This document shows positions 55,700 through 64,000 of a stretch of 64,000 bases of DNA, piece by piece. The notes beneath the pieces were generated by a model. The model was not told the origin of the DNA, searched no databases, and was given only the letters and a program-made list of their open reading frames with translations. The position numbers and the translations under genes are program-made. This DNA is from Microbulbifer salipaludis (lineage in GTDB: Bacteria; Pseudomonadota; Gammaproteobacteria; Pseudomonadales; Cellvibrionaceae). The stretch lies in contig NZ_JAEKJR010000002.1 in the NCBI RefSeq assembly GCF_017303155.1, positions 1,612,001-1,676,000 on the forward strand. Reading direction: 5' to 3'. Positions within the stretch are counted from its first letter, which is position 1, and each line of letters begins with the position of its first letter.

Positions 55700-55838
55700 A
55701 GCCAATGACAGCTTTAGACACCGGGTTATACCCCTCCCTCTGCCCCACTTAAGGCGCTAGCCCCTTAGCCGCGAATAATTTGATCTAGACTTGGACTGGC
55801 CGCAGTTCGGGCCGATCTCACCGTCGGAGGGGCCCCTT

Positions 55839-56792
55839 ATGACGACCAGCACAGCGAGCCAGGCACGATGGGTCTTTAATGCCATGGTGCTTGCAGGCGT
55901 CATCGCGGTTGCGATCTGGTACTACCAGACAGCCGGCCGCTTCACGACCTATCAGATCCTCACCGAAGATTCCGTGTCCGGCCTGATTGCAGGTGCCCCG
56001 GTGGAGTTTCATGGGGTGGACGTGGGCAGGGTCAGCGAGGTGGAACTCATCGGGCCTAGCTCCGTGCGAATTCTGCTGGATGTCGAAAACGACGCGCCCG
56101 TATCCAGGGCAACCGTTGCCACCATCACCGCCCGCGGACTCGCGACCCGGGGGTTCACCGGCTATGTGTACGTGCTGCTGGAGAACACGGGTACCGATAA
56201 GGGCCCTCTTACCGCGACCCCGGGTGCGCGCTATCCGCGCATACCCAACGCCCCTTCCCGCTCGGTCAATTTGGATACCGCCATCAGCCAGGTCAACGAG
56301 AACGTGCAATCGCTGACCGAACTGCTGCGTACCATGCTGGATAAAGACACCATCGCTGCCTTCCAGCAGGCGGTCGGCAATCTGCAGCAAGTCACCCAGA
56401 TGCTTGCGGAGAACCAGCAGCGGCTCAGTACAATCATCGCCAATACCGAACACGCCAGTGGCCGACTCGGGCCGCTGCTGGATTCGAGCAGCGATACCGT
56501 CCAAGCGCTGCAGCAGGTCAGCCAGATGCTCGCGGGAAATCAGCAGCGGCTCAACACGATCATCACCAATACCGAACAGGCGAGCGGCCAGCTCGGTCCG
56601 TTGCTGGATGCAAGCAGCCAGTCCGTCAATGCACTCCAGCTGCAGGTGTTGCCCGAGGCCTACCGCACCATGGCCACCCTGAATCAGCTGACCTCCTCCA
56701 TGACGCGATTGACAGACAAGATCAATCACAACCCGTCCGTTCTCCTGCGCGGCAGTACGCCCCCACCCCTTGGCCCGGGCGAAACCGAATGA
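55839..56792 (+). CDS. MCE/MlaD domain protein with tandem 42-residue repeat
   Basis: This 317-residue protein starts at 55839 after GGAGG. One N-terminal membrane span (about 12-30) is followed by a single MCE domain (TYQILTEDSVSGLIAGAPVE, FHGVDVGRVSEVEL, TARGLATRGFTGYVYVLLE) and a helical tail. The tail carries two adjacent 42-residue copies (residues 184-225 and 226-267; 32 of 42 identical). MCE proteins form hexameric lipid channels across the periplasm. The following gene encodes a PqiC-like lipoprotein, but no MlaE permease or MlaF ATPase is next to it. Confidence 0.88.
   Translation: MTTSTASQARWVFNAMVLAGVIAVAIWYYQTAGRFTTYQILTEDSVSGLIAGAPVEFHGVDVGRVSEVELIGPSSVRILLDVENDAPVSRATVATITARGLATRGFTGYVYVLLENTGTDKGPLTATPGARYPRIPNAPSRSVNLDTAISQVNENVQSLTELLRTMLDKDTIAAFQQAVGNLQQVTQMLAENQQRLSTIIANTEHASGRLGPLLDSSSDTVQALQQVSQMLAGNQQRLNTIITNTEQASGQLGPLLDASSQSVNALQLQVLPEAYRTMATLNQLTSSMTRLTDKINHNPSVLLRGSTPPPLGPGETE
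56388..56639 (+). repeat. Two tandem 126-bp units inside the MCE gene
   Basis: Units at 56388-56513 and 56514-56639 encode QVTQMLAENQQRL.. and QVSQMLAGNQQRL.., respectively, each 42 codons. They lengthen the helical tail that would form the periplasm-spanning needle. Confidence 0.9.
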
Positions 56793-57427
56793 ATGAACGG
56801 GGCTATGGGCGTGCGCTATCTCATGCAGGAAAAGCCCTACGGCTTGTGATGGCGGCTGCCGCAATATTGATTTCCGGGTGCTCACTGTTTTCCCCGGTGG
56901 AAAGTGACATACGGGTATCTGTCGTCGACAAAGTTCCCCGTGAAGTGCCCCAGCGACAAAAGCATCCGGCAACGCTGCTGCTACTACCTCCCAGCATCAA
57001 CCCCATTTACGACACCATCCGCATGGCCTATCGCACTGCGCCACATCAGGTCGGTTTTTACCGCCATCACCAATGGGGGGCAACACCGGCACAGATGCTC
57101 CTCCCGTTACTGGCGCGGACACTGGAACACACAAACTACTTTGATGCAGTAGCAACCCCACCCTACTTCGGCCCCCACAGCTACGCGCTGCAAACGACGA
57201 TCTTAGACTTCGTACAGGACTACACTTCCACACCAGCGACCTTCCAGCTTTCCCTGCGGGTGCAGCTTATCGAGGGCACTTCAAACCGGATTGTTGCAAG
57301 CAGAACCATTTCACTACGCGAACCCATACTGCTGGAATCACCTGCTGCAGGCGTAGTAGCAGCCAATCAAGCCGCCGCAAGCGCTTTACAACAGGCAACG
57401 CAGTTTGTACTGAAAAGAATGCCGTAG
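56789..57427 (+). CDS. PqiC-like ABC transport auxiliary lipoprotein
   Basis: This 212-residue protein has a long N terminus and lipobox LISGC. The ABC_trans_aux (PqiC/YmbA) fold shows in HPATLLLLPPSINPIYDTIR, MAYRTAPHQVGFYRHHQWGA, PAQMLLPLLARTL and SLRVQLIEGTSNRIVASRTI. PqiC anchors the MCE needle to the outer membrane. Its ATG overlaps the MCE stop (ATGA), so the two are coupled. It is convergent with cytochrome b561 with only 8 bp between. Confidence 0.88.
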   Translation: MNERGYGRALSHAGKALRLVMAAAAILISGCSLFSPVESDIRVSVVDKVPREVPQRQKHPATLLLLPPSINPIYDTIRMAYRTAPHQVGFYRHHQWGATPAQMLLPLLARTLEHTNYFDAVATPPYFGPHSYALQTTILDFVQDYTSTPATFQLSLRVQLIEGTSNRIVASRTISLREPILLESPAAGVVAANQAAASALQQATQFVLKRMP

Positions 57428-57435
57428 GCCGGACT

Positions 57436-57996
57436 TTAAAGACGGGAGCCCGGGAGGATTTTCTTCAGGGTGTTATCTCGGGAAATGAAGTGGTGCCGCA
57501 GTGCGGCACCGGCATGTAGCAGAATAAAACCGATCAGGGCATACCCAAGCCACTTGTGCACCTCGACCAGTAACTGGAAGCGATACTCGTTATGCGGGAT
57601 CAGATCCGGTAGCCTGAAGCCAAAGAAATACACCGGAATACTCGCGGCAGAAGACATCAACCAGCCGCTGATCGGTAAGGCAAACATCAAGGCGTAAAAG
57701 CACAGGTGCACAAACCGCGCCGTCACCTTCTGCCAATCGGGCAGTTCTTTTACCAGTGCCGGTAACGCGTTACCTACACGCCACGCGAGCCGCAACAGCG
57801 CCAGTCCCAACGCCAGTATGCCGTATTCCTTGTGATACACGATCAGCGTCAATTTTATCTTGTCGAACCCGACATCCGGAAGACCGCTCATATACACACC
57901 GAGCACGGTGAGCGCGACAAGCAATACCGCCATCAGCCAGTGGAGGAGTATGGCGACGGTGCCATAATCCTGCTCCGTGTTCATCAGTCTCGCCAT
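57436..57996 (-). CDS. Cytochrome b561
   Basis: This 186-residue protein has four membrane spans (WLMAVLLVALTVLGVYMSG, YGILALGLALLRLAWRVGN, FVHLCFYALMFALPISGW, LGYALIGFILLHAGAALRHH). Candidate haem-ligating histidines are H19 (LLHWL), H55 (VYHKE), H147 (VEHK-like EVHKW) and H161. Family members carry electrons from the quinone pool. An ATG four codons in (MNTEQ) is an equally good start. Confidence 0.92.
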   Translation of the reverse strand: MARLMNTEQDYGTVAILLHWLMAVLLVALTVLGVYMSGLPDVGFDKIKLTLIVYHKEYGILALGLALLRLAWRVGNALPALVKELPDWQKVTARFVHLCFYALMFALPISGWLMSSAASIPVYFFGFRLPDLIPHNEYRFQLLVEVHKWLGYALIGFILLHAGAALRHHFISRDNTLKKILPGSRL

Positions 57997-58044
57997 GTTT
58001 TGCCACAGCCGGTCAGGTGCAGCTCTCCACCCGACCGACCAGCC

Positions 58045-59073
58045 CTATCCATTGTTCCTGCCTACCTCTTTCACGTCAGGCAGGGTATACGAGCCATCAA
58101 GCACAGATTTTCCAGGCCGATATATACGAAACAGGAAATTCCAGCCATCGCTGGTATCGACACGATTGGCGACTTTCCCACAGGCCGCTTCGGAACCGAA
58201 ATAGGCTGTAAAAGTACCATCGTCATTCAGCTCGGTGTTCGCCGCATTGAAAACGTTGTGATCACTCTTCATGAAACCGTCTTTGCCGTAGACGGTGATG
58301 GACCAAAACCCTTCGTTTTCAGGCACCTGATAGCGTGCGGAATAACACTTGTCGGCACTCGCTGAAGGAGGCATATAGTTCAGGTATGTGGCTTCATATT
58401 CAGGAAGCAATCCCCAGGCCGCTGCCGCCGCATAGTGGCGGGTTTCCTCGTTTACCTCCCCGCGCTTACCCATCATTCCGGCCCAGCTATCGAACTTTTT
58501 GCTGCCCTCTTCGTATTCGCTGCGCAATGCATCAAGTGACTTCCGGTCCCATAGAAACCCGGGAAAGTCTCCACCGGTTTTGGAAGTCACCTTGAACTGG
58601 TCTTGCAGGCTATTCACCAGTGCGACGTCCTGCTCGCTGGCAGGGTCTTTTAACTGAATCCGGACGATCACGTACAGGAACCGGGTATCGCCCTTTACGG
58701 TATGCGTGCCGGGCTCATGGATGATGTCCACTACATAGTGATCATTATCGATAATGTAGACGGAGGCATACCGATCGTCCGGAAGCTGTGGAAAATTGAT
58801 AGTGATACCATCCTTGGCATCGAATACACCACCAGAATAGAGCACATCGCGGTTCATACGCACCACCGTCTGTTTATCGAGCGGTGTAGGCTCCCGAAAA
58901 TGAAAAAACGTGTTCGTCCCGCCGGCGTTCTCAATCATTGCCGCATACATGTTGTCCGTTTCCGCGCGGATGAAAGTATCCGGTGTTACCACTTTGGAAC
59001 CGCCCGACTGCGCCTGTGCCGCAGATAAAGCCAATACCAGTAAGCCTGCAAAGGTCAGTGCTTTCACGTTCAT
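58045..59073 (-). CDS. DUF1254/DUF1214 domain exported protein, short form
   Basis: This 342-residue protein has signal peptide TFAGLLVLALSAAQA and GGAG before its ATG. DUF1254-like part (KVVTPDTFIRAETDNMYAAM, VRMNRDVLYSGGVFDAKDGI, YASVYIIDNDHYVVDIIHEP), then DUF1214-like part (CYSARYQVPENEGFWSITVY, GWNFLFRIYRPGKSVLDGSY). It is a third relative of the pair at 11818-14802, about 44 kb away. Function unknown. Confidence 0.85.
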   Translation of the reverse strand: MNVKALTFAGLLVLALSAAQAQSGGSKVVTPDTFIRAETDNMYAAMIENAGGTNTFFHFREPTPLDKQTVVRMNRDVLYSGGVFDAKDGITINFPQLPDDRYASVYIIDNDHYVVDIIHEPGTHTVKGDTRFLYVIVRIQLKDPASEQDVALVNSLQDQFKVTSKTGGDFPGFLWDRKSLDALRSEYEEGSKKFDSWAGMMGKRGEVNEETRHYAAAAAWGLLPEYEATYLNYMPPSASADKCYSARYQVPENEGFWSITVYGKDGFMKSDHNVFNAANTELNDDGTFTAYFGSEAACGKVANRVDTSDGWNFLFRIYRPGKSVLDGSYTLPDVKEVGRNNG

Positions 59074-59212
59074 CAGACGCTCCTACTCAGGGACAAATAC
59101 GCAGCTAAAAGTCTAGTGATACGTGTATGAGTAAGGTGCCAGTTCCTTATAACTATTCGAGCGTAAAGCCACCGCGCATAGAACTACCTTCCATAGAAAA
59201 AGGCTAGCTGGC

Positions 59213-59359
59213 TTACATCCTCGGCAACCACATACCCATGGTGGCAGCAAAAATACCAATGGCCATAAACAGGGTGAGCGGCACCAAAGTGGCTACAAAG
59301 GCAAGCTGCATGCCCTGCCCGGCTTCGCGTTCCTGGCAATGAAAATACCATTGCAGCAT
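59213..59359 (-). CDS. Possible 48-residue single-span membrane protein
   Basis: A short minus-strand frame from ATG 59359 to a TAA at 59213 reads MLQWYFHCQE at its start and LAFVATLVPLTLFMAIGIFA in the middle, a convincing membrane span, and ends in MGMWLPRM. It is just downstream of the RIO kinase gene on the same strand. There is no clear ribosome site and the frame has a stop 17 codons before the ATG. Function unknown; the call rests on the hydrophobic profile only. Confidence 0.35.
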   Translation of the reverse strand: MLQWYFHCQEREAGQGMQLAFVATLVPLTLFMAIGIFAATMGMWLPRM

Positions 59360-59440
59360 GGCCAGAGGGAGCAGGTACTGCCCAACGCCCAGCGCGTTTC
59401 GCTGTGCTGTTCCCTCTCAACGATGCGCCAGCACCTGGCC

Positions 59441-60286
59441 CTATTCCTCCCAGGCCGGCGCCATGCGTTCGGCCTGTTCTTCGCGGACATCCTCGATGAC
59501 GGCCATCAGATCCCCGACGTCGACGCTGCCCGCGTCCTGTTCGAACAACCCGGTCAGGGTAATTTCCGGGTGCAGTTCACCCGCTTCATACAGGGCCCAG
59601 ATTTCCTTGCCGTAATCGGTCGTTAATAATTCCGGGGCGAAGCGCCCGAAATAGGCACGCATGTTGTCGACGTCGCGTTGCAGCATCATCGCGGCGTTGT
59701 TGTTGCCGGCCGCATCCACCGCCTGGGGCAAGTCGATGATTACCGGGCCGTCAGGGTCCAGTAGTACGTTGAACTCGGACAGGTCGCCGTGAACCAGGCC
59801 TGCACACAACATCCGCACCACATCGCCCATTACCTGGTCGTGATACTCGCTGGCCTGCTCCGCGGTCAGCGTGACGTCATCCAGTCGCGGGGCCGCGTAG
59901 CCATCTTCATCCGCCACCAATTCCATCAACAGTACACCGTCGACGAAGCCGTAGGGCTCGGGGACGCGCACGCCGGCTGCCGCCAGCCGGTACAGTGCAT
60001 CGACCTCGGCACTCAGCCAGGCCTGCTCCTGCTCTTTCTGGCCGTAGCGGGTCTTCTTCGACATCGCCCGCGCGCGGCGGCTGTTGCGCATCTTGCGGCC
60101 TTCCTGGTACTGCACCGCCTGCTTGAAGCTTCGCTTGCTGGCCTCTTTGAAGACCTTGGCACAACGCAAGCTGTCGCCGCAGCGCACCACATACACCTGT
60201 GCTTCCTTACCGCTCATCAACTGCGCCATGACCTCATCGATCATGCCGTCATCGACCAGTGGTTGTAATCTCTTGGGTACTTTCAT
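59441..60286 (-). CDS. RIO1-family serine protein kinase
   Basis: This 281-residue protein has the RIO kinase core: ATP-anchoring lysine near K44 (CAKVFKEA), catalytic loop HGDLSEFN (H166-D168-N173) and metal-binding IIDLPQ (D185). A basic N-terminal stretch (KMRNSRRARAMSKKTRYG) may bind RNA. Bacterial RIO kinases of this type are widespread in gammaproteobacteria and of uncertain substrate. The start at 60286 (MKVPKRLQ) is chosen over a longer unconserved frame. Confidence 0.92.
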   Translation of the reverse strand: MKVPKRLQPLVDDGMIDEVMAQLMSGKEAQVYVVRCGDSLRCAKVFKEASKRSFKQAVQYQEGRKMRNSRRARAMSKKTRYGQKEQEQAWLSAEVDALYRLAAAGVRVPEPYGFVDGVLLMELVADEDGYAAPRLDDVTLTAEQASEYHDQVMGDVVRMLCAGLVHGDLSEFNVLLDPDGPVIIDLPQAVDAAGNNNAAMMLQRDVDNMRAYFGRFAPELLTTDYGKEIWALYEAGELHPEITLTGLFEQDAGSVDVGDLMAVIEDVREEQAERMAPAWEE

Positions 60287-60351
60287 AGATCTACTTTTGA
60301 TTATCGGCGGAGGCGACTTGCTACTGCACCACCGCCGATTTGTTGTGCCTG

Positions 60352-61275
60352 CTAGCCATGCGCCAGCGCGTAGTCGACGGCCGCACACACGGCAACCGCC
60401 TGCGCGGTATTGCACTGCTCGGGCGTGGCGCGGGGGCTATCGGGGTAGACTTCGGTAGTGGTCTTGTAGGTGGCATTGGTGACGCTGGCGCAGAGGCCCA
60501 GCTTCTTGAGCGGATACTCGATAACACCGCGCGCAACCACCGGCGAACCGATGATTTCGTTGTTGTCATCGGCCGGGGCGATATGGGTGACCTGCTCTAC
60601 TGCCGCTATGACGGCCTGCTGGAACTCCGGCTGCGGGTGCTCGCTGTCATCCACCAGATAGAAGCCATCGGGAATGCCGCCCGGCGTGTAGGGCTTGCCA
60701 TCGCGGGCGGCCAGTGCCGGGCGGAACTCGGTCTCGTCGGTATCGGTGGTCTCGTGCAGGTCGATATGCATTACTACGCGATCAACCAACGGTGCCACCA
60801 GTCGCATCAACGCCGCCGACTCTTGCGCCGGACTGTTCTCGTAGAACGAACGATTGGGGTCGATCGCGTTCGCATTCCAGCGGTGGATGCGCTCATAGCC
60901 CCAGGGGCTGATACAGGGGGCCACCAGCAGGTTAGCGCGGCCGACGTAGCCCGCCGCATGCTGATCCACGAACTCCAGCGCACCGTGTACGCCACTGGAT
61001 TCGTAGCCGTGTACCCCACCCGTCACCAGCATCACCGGCAGGTCGTCATTCCAGTTGCGGCTGCGGATCGCCAGCAGCGGAAAGCGCTCATCGCCGTACT
61101 CCAGACGACCGTACTCCTCCACGTCGAAGCGATCACGCAAGCGCTCGATCTTGCTGACCACCTCAGACTCATAGCTGCGGTGACGGGTCTGTCGCGACAG
61201 CCATTCGGTGCGCTCCGCCTCACCCCACGGGGTGCCAGAGCTACCGATTGGATAGAAATCGAGGGACGTGTTCAT
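60352..61275 (-). CDS. M14-type metallocarboxypeptidase-like protein
   Basis: This 307-residue protein has the zinc-binding pattern H89-x-x-E92 (VTGGVHGYESSGVHG) and later H174 (MHIDLHETTDTD), with CISPWGYERIHRWNANAIDP before it. The fold is M14/succinylglutamate-desuccinylase-like; it is cytoplasmic, with no signal peptide. Substrate unknown. The start at 61275 (MNTSLDFYPIG) is preferred. It is upstream of the RIO kinase with a 65-bp gap. Confidence 0.88.
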   Translation of the reverse strand: MNTSLDFYPIGSSGTPWGEAERTEWLSRQTRHRSYESEVVSKIERLRDRFDVEEYGRLEYGDERFPLLAIRSRNWNDDLPVMLVTGGVHGYESSGVHGALEFVDQHAAGYVGRANLLVAPCISPWGYERIHRWNANAIDPNRSFYENSPAQESAALMRLVAPLVDRVVMHIDLHETTDTDETEFRPALAARDGKPYTPGGIPDGFYLVDDSEHPQPEFQQAVIAAVEQVTHIAPADDNNEIIGSPVVARGVIEYPLKKLGLCASVTNATYKTTTEVYPDSPRATPEQCNTAQAVAVCAAVDYALAHG

Positions 61276-61357
61276 AGCGCGTGTTCTCCCGTGAAGTGCC
61301 AGATAGGCCGGCATTCTAACACTCGCACAGGGGCGCCCAGGCCATTTATCGGTGGTT

Positions 61358-61939
61358 TTACGGGGACTTCTCGGTCTCGTTCGCCTCGCGCACGATTTGG
61401 AGCCCACCCCGCACAACCAGCACAGAAATGATGGTACCGATCAATAGATCCGGGTACCGACTGCCCAGTATCGCCACCAGGACACCAGACAAGATAACCC
61501 CCAAATTTGCGAGAACATCATTGACGGAAAAAATCCACGATGCCCGCATATGCACACCGCCATCTCGGTGCCTGGAGATCAGCGCAAGACAAACGACATT
61601 GGCCAGCAGCGCCACGATGCCCACCACAACCATCAAAATACTTTGCGGCTCGCTGCCAAAAGACAAACGCCTGAGCACCTCGAACAGCACGCCGATACCT
61701 AACAGAATTTGCAGAAAACCGCTGACTCTGGCTGCCGTGGCCTTCTTCGCCACCACCTTGCCAACCGCGTACAGCGATAGCCCGTAAACAAAAGCATCGG
61801 CCAGCATATCCAGAGAATCTGCGAGCAATCCGGTTGAATGCGCGATCAAACCCAACACAAGCTCAAGCAAAAACATGCATGCATTGATCGACAACAGCAC
61901 AACCAGAGTGTTTCTTTCCAACCGCTTTTCCTGCATCAC
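61358..61939 (-). CDS. Cation diffusion facilitator, transmembrane domain only
   Basis: This 193-residue protein has five to six spans and the CDF metal-site motifs STGLLADSLDMLADA and FSVNDVLANLGVIL, lacking the usual histidine in the second. The cytoplasmic C-terminal domain of typical CDF exporters (about 90 residues) is missing, and the protein ends naturally at NETEKSP. Its ATG overlaps the polB stop (4 bp), so the genes are coupled. Metal unknown. Confidence 0.85.
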   Translation of the reverse strand: MMQEKRLERNTLVVLLSINACMFLLELVLGLIAHSTGLLADSLDMLADAFVYGLSLYAVGKVVAKKATAARVSGFLQILLGIGVLFEVLRRLSFGSEPQSILMVVVGIVALLANVVCLALISRHRDGGVHMRASWIFSVNDVLANLGVILSGVLVAILGSRYPDLLIGTIISVLVVRGGLQIVREANETEKSP

Positions 61940-64000
61940 TCAGTGCCTCCGAACAAACCCAGCTGGCCATCCACCAAGCCGTCAAAATCCAGATCAATAA
62001 ACGGCAATATGGCATCGGCCACAGGCTTGAGCTGCTTGTCGATATAGTGCTGGTAATCGACTGGTGACTGACGGTAATCCACGGGCTCGGGACCGTTGAG
62101 GGTGATCACGTAACGAATCCAGCCCTTGTTCTGGTAGCGGGGTGCCAGCCCCTGCTGCTGGCGAATTTCATCGGCCAGTCGCGCGGCACGCACCTGGGGC
62201 GGGACGTTTTTTATGTATTGTTCCAGTTTGCGCCGGAGTCGCTTGCGGTACACCAGCTGCTCGTCCATCTCCCCTGCCCGGGTTTTCTCGACCGTCTCGC
62301 GGATATAGTCGGACGGGTCTTCACCCTTAAACACCATTTCGTAGAGCTTGGTCTGGAACTGCTTGGCGAGCGGCGTCCAGTCGCTGCGCACGGTTTCCAG
62401 ACCCTTGAAGACGAGCTTTTCCTCATCCCCACTCACCACCAGGCCCGCATAGCGTTTCTTGGAGCCGGCCTCCGAGCCGCGAATGGTGGGCATTAAAAAG
62501 CGCTGGTAGTGGGTTTCAAATTCGATCTCCAGTTCGCACTCCAATGCCAGCTCGTCTTTGAGCTTGTTCTGCCAGCGCGTGTTGATCTCGCTGGCCAGGC
62601 GCTTGCCGATCGCATCTGCCTCGTCCTGGCTGGGTTGGCCGCTCAGCCAGACAAAGGTGGAATCGGTATCGCCGTAGATGACCTGGTGATTCCCTTCATC
62701 CATCTCCTCAATCCAGCGGGCCGTCTGCTGCATGATCTCGTGACCGCGCAGGGTGATGGAGCTGGCCAGGCGCGTATCGTAAAAACGGCAGCCGCCACTT
62801 CCGAGTACTCCATAGAAGGAGTTCATGATGATCTTGATGGCCTGAGAGCGGGCGGCATCCTGCTCCCGCTTGGCGATGTCACGCTCGGCCCAGAGGCTGG
62901 TAATGATGTCCGGGAGGAAATGCTTGTCACGAGAAAATCGCGCGCCGCGAAAACCGGGGATGGTGTTGTTGTCCGTCCCACCCTCTTCTGATTCCTCTTG
63001 CGCCTCCTCAGCCAATCCCTCAATCAACCCCATAGGATCGATCTTGAAGGTGCGGATAATGCTGGGATACAGGCTCTTGAAGTCCAGCACCAGCACGTTG
63101 TCGTACAGGCCCGGCCGGGAATCCATCACATAGCCGCCGGGGCTCGCGAGACCACCGTCGGCCGGCAGGTTGGGCGCCACATAGCGGCTACGGTGGAGCT
63201 TGGGCAGGTAGAGGTTGGTAAAGGCCGCCACCGAGCCGCCGCTGCGGTCGAGCTCCAGGCCCGTGAGCTGGGCCCGCAGGCGCAGGTAATCCAATAAACG
63301 GGTGTGCTGGTATATGTCCCACACCAGGCGGCAGTCTTCCAGGTTGTAGGCGGCCAGTTTCGGTTTGTTATGCCGAAAGTCATGCTCAATCGCCGCCAGG
63401 CGGTTGTCCACGTGTTCGGTGTCCTTGCCCCTACCCAGCAGTGTCTGGGCCACGAACTCCAGGCTGAAGCTTTCAAAGCTGTAGGTAGCATTTTTCAGTC
63501 CGTCAATGCCGTCCAGTACGACCCGGCCCGGTAGCGTTACGAAGCCTTGGTTACCTTCCCGGCCATCCCGCCAGCGGGCATCGGTGCCACCGCGCCCCAG
63601 CTTCAGGCGCAGGCCATGACGCCCTGCCCGCTTCAGCAGCAGCCGAAAATCAAAGTCCACCACGGCCCAGCCGATGATGATATCCGGGTCCAGGCGTTGG
63701 ATTCTGGCCTCAAGGGCCTTGAGTAGCGCCCGCTCGTCCTCTACCCAATGGATGCTGGTGTCAGCGGCCTCCGGTTTGCCGACCATCAACACCTCTTCCA
63801 CCCCATGCCCGTAGAGACCGACCGAATACAGCTCACCCTGGCCGGAGCACTCCACGTCCAGGGAGACCACCTTGAAATCGGGCTGCACCTCGGCGCCCTT
63901 GAGCCGCACCTTGCGATATTCCGTGTAGCCCTCTTTGGCCCGGGCCACACCTTCAAAGTAGAGGCCACCGCGGGCAAAGCGCTCCATCAGGTAACGATCG
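61936..64000 (-). CDS. polB: DNA polymerase II (family B), 3' part; runs off right edge
   Basis: The minus-strand frame continues past base 64000 without a start, so the 5' end is missing; about 688 codons are here. The 3'-5' exonuclease motif is VVSLDVECSG; polymerase motifs are A (LDFKSLYPSIIRTF), B (IKIIMNSFYGVLG) and C (YGDTDSTFVW). The C-terminal KKRYAGL motif is present. Pol II is an SOS-induced repair polymerase. It precedes the short CDF gene, which overlaps its stop. Confidence 0.95.
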   Translation of the reverse strand, partial: DRYLMERFARGGLYFEGVARAKEGYTEYRKVRLKGAEVQPDFKVVSLDVECSGQGELYSVGLYGHGVEEVLMVGKPEAADTSIHWVEDERALLKALEARIQRLDPDIIIGWAVVDFDFRLLLKRAGRHGLRLKLGRGGTDARWRDGREGNQGFVTLPGRVVLDGIDGLKNATYSFESFSLEFVAQTLLGRGKDTEHVDNRLAAIEHDFRHNKPKLAAYNLEDCRLVWDIYQHTRLLDYLRLRAQLTGLELDRSGGSVAAFTNLYLPKLHRSRYVAPNLPADGGLASPGGYVMDSRPGLYDNVLVLDFKSLYPSIIRTFKIDPMGLIEGLAEEAQEESEEGGTDNNTIPGFRGARFSRDKHFLPDIITSLWAERDIAKREQDAARSQAIKIIMNSFYGVLGSGGCRFYDTRLASSITLRGHEIMQQTARWIEEMDEGNHQVIYGDTDSTFVWLSGQPSQDEADAIGKRLASEINTRWQNKLKDELALECELEIEFETHYQRFLMPTIRGSEAGSKKRYAGLVVSGDEEKLVFKGLETVRSDWTPLAKQFQTKLYEMVFKGEDPSDYIRETVEKTRAGEMDEQLVYRKRLRRKLEQYIKNVPPQVRAARLADEIRQQQGLAPRYQNKGWIRYVITLNGPEPVDYRQSPVDYQHYIDKQLKPVADAILPFIDLDFDGLVDGQLGLFGGTE

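Overview
The window looks like chromosome from a marine or particle-associated gammaproteobacterium. The block gacA-uvrC-pgsA, the envelope block comEC...exbB-exbD-msbA-lpxK-kdsB-murB, a TonB-dependent receptor and many secreted or lipid-anchored peptidases fit the Cellvibrionales, and Microbulbifer or a close relative is my best guess (inference; no search was possible). No CRISPR array, prophage or complete insertion sequence was seen.

Region 1 (1-10.6 kb) is a catabolic island for hydroxyproline and hydroxyproline-containing peptides. It holds the start of a TonB-dependent receptor, a POT/MFS-type transporter, two M24 peptidases (an aminopeptidase P-like enzyme and a PepQ-type prolidase), a DadA-like FAD oxidoreductase, a DapA-family deaminase, a ketoglutarate-semialdehyde dehydrogenase, a 4-hydroxyproline 2-epimerase and a GntR regulator with two winged helices. 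Read together they take imported X-Hyp or Hyp-X peptides to free trans-4-hydroxy-L-proline, then to cis-4-hydroxy-D-proline, pyrroline-4-hydroxy-2-carboxylate, 2-oxoglutarate semialdehyde and 2-oxoglutarate. Matching inverted repeats (TATTGc/t-2 to 4 bp-a/gCAATA) lie in the two divergent promoter regions and are the likely operator.

Region 2 (10.6-22.1 kb) is mixed accessory sequence: tesB, tRNA-Pro, a DUF1254/DUF1214 pair, an exported HAD phosphatase, an IS3 transposase remnant, an ornithine-cyclodeaminase-family gene, a secreted gluzincin-like protein, a structured non-coding stretch, tRNA-Cys and tRNA-Leu, a secreted HNH nuclease and a secreted subtilase.

Region 3 (22.2-36.5 kb) is core: pgsA, uvrC and gacA, then murB, kdsB, lpxK, msbA, exbD, exbB and comEC, all on the minus strand. 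They supply phospholipid, DNA repair, global regulation, cell wall, lipid A and competence functions. Two exported proteins are inserted between exbB and comEC.

Region 4 (36.6-64 kb) holds a porin, an M16 protease lipoprotein, an OsmC-YcaO fusion, an oligopeptidase B-type lipoprotein, an AttEFGH-like export locus (ABC ATPase, FtsX-type permease, lipocalin-like lipoprotein), a secreted M20 dipeptidase, dbpA, two acetyltransferases flanking a DTW-domain tRNA modification enzyme, OsmC, an orphan MCE protein with a PqiC-like lipoprotein, cytochrome b561, a third DUF1254/DUF1214 protein, a RIO kinase, an M14 peptidase, a short CDF transporter and the 3' part of DNA polymerase II, which runs off the right edge.
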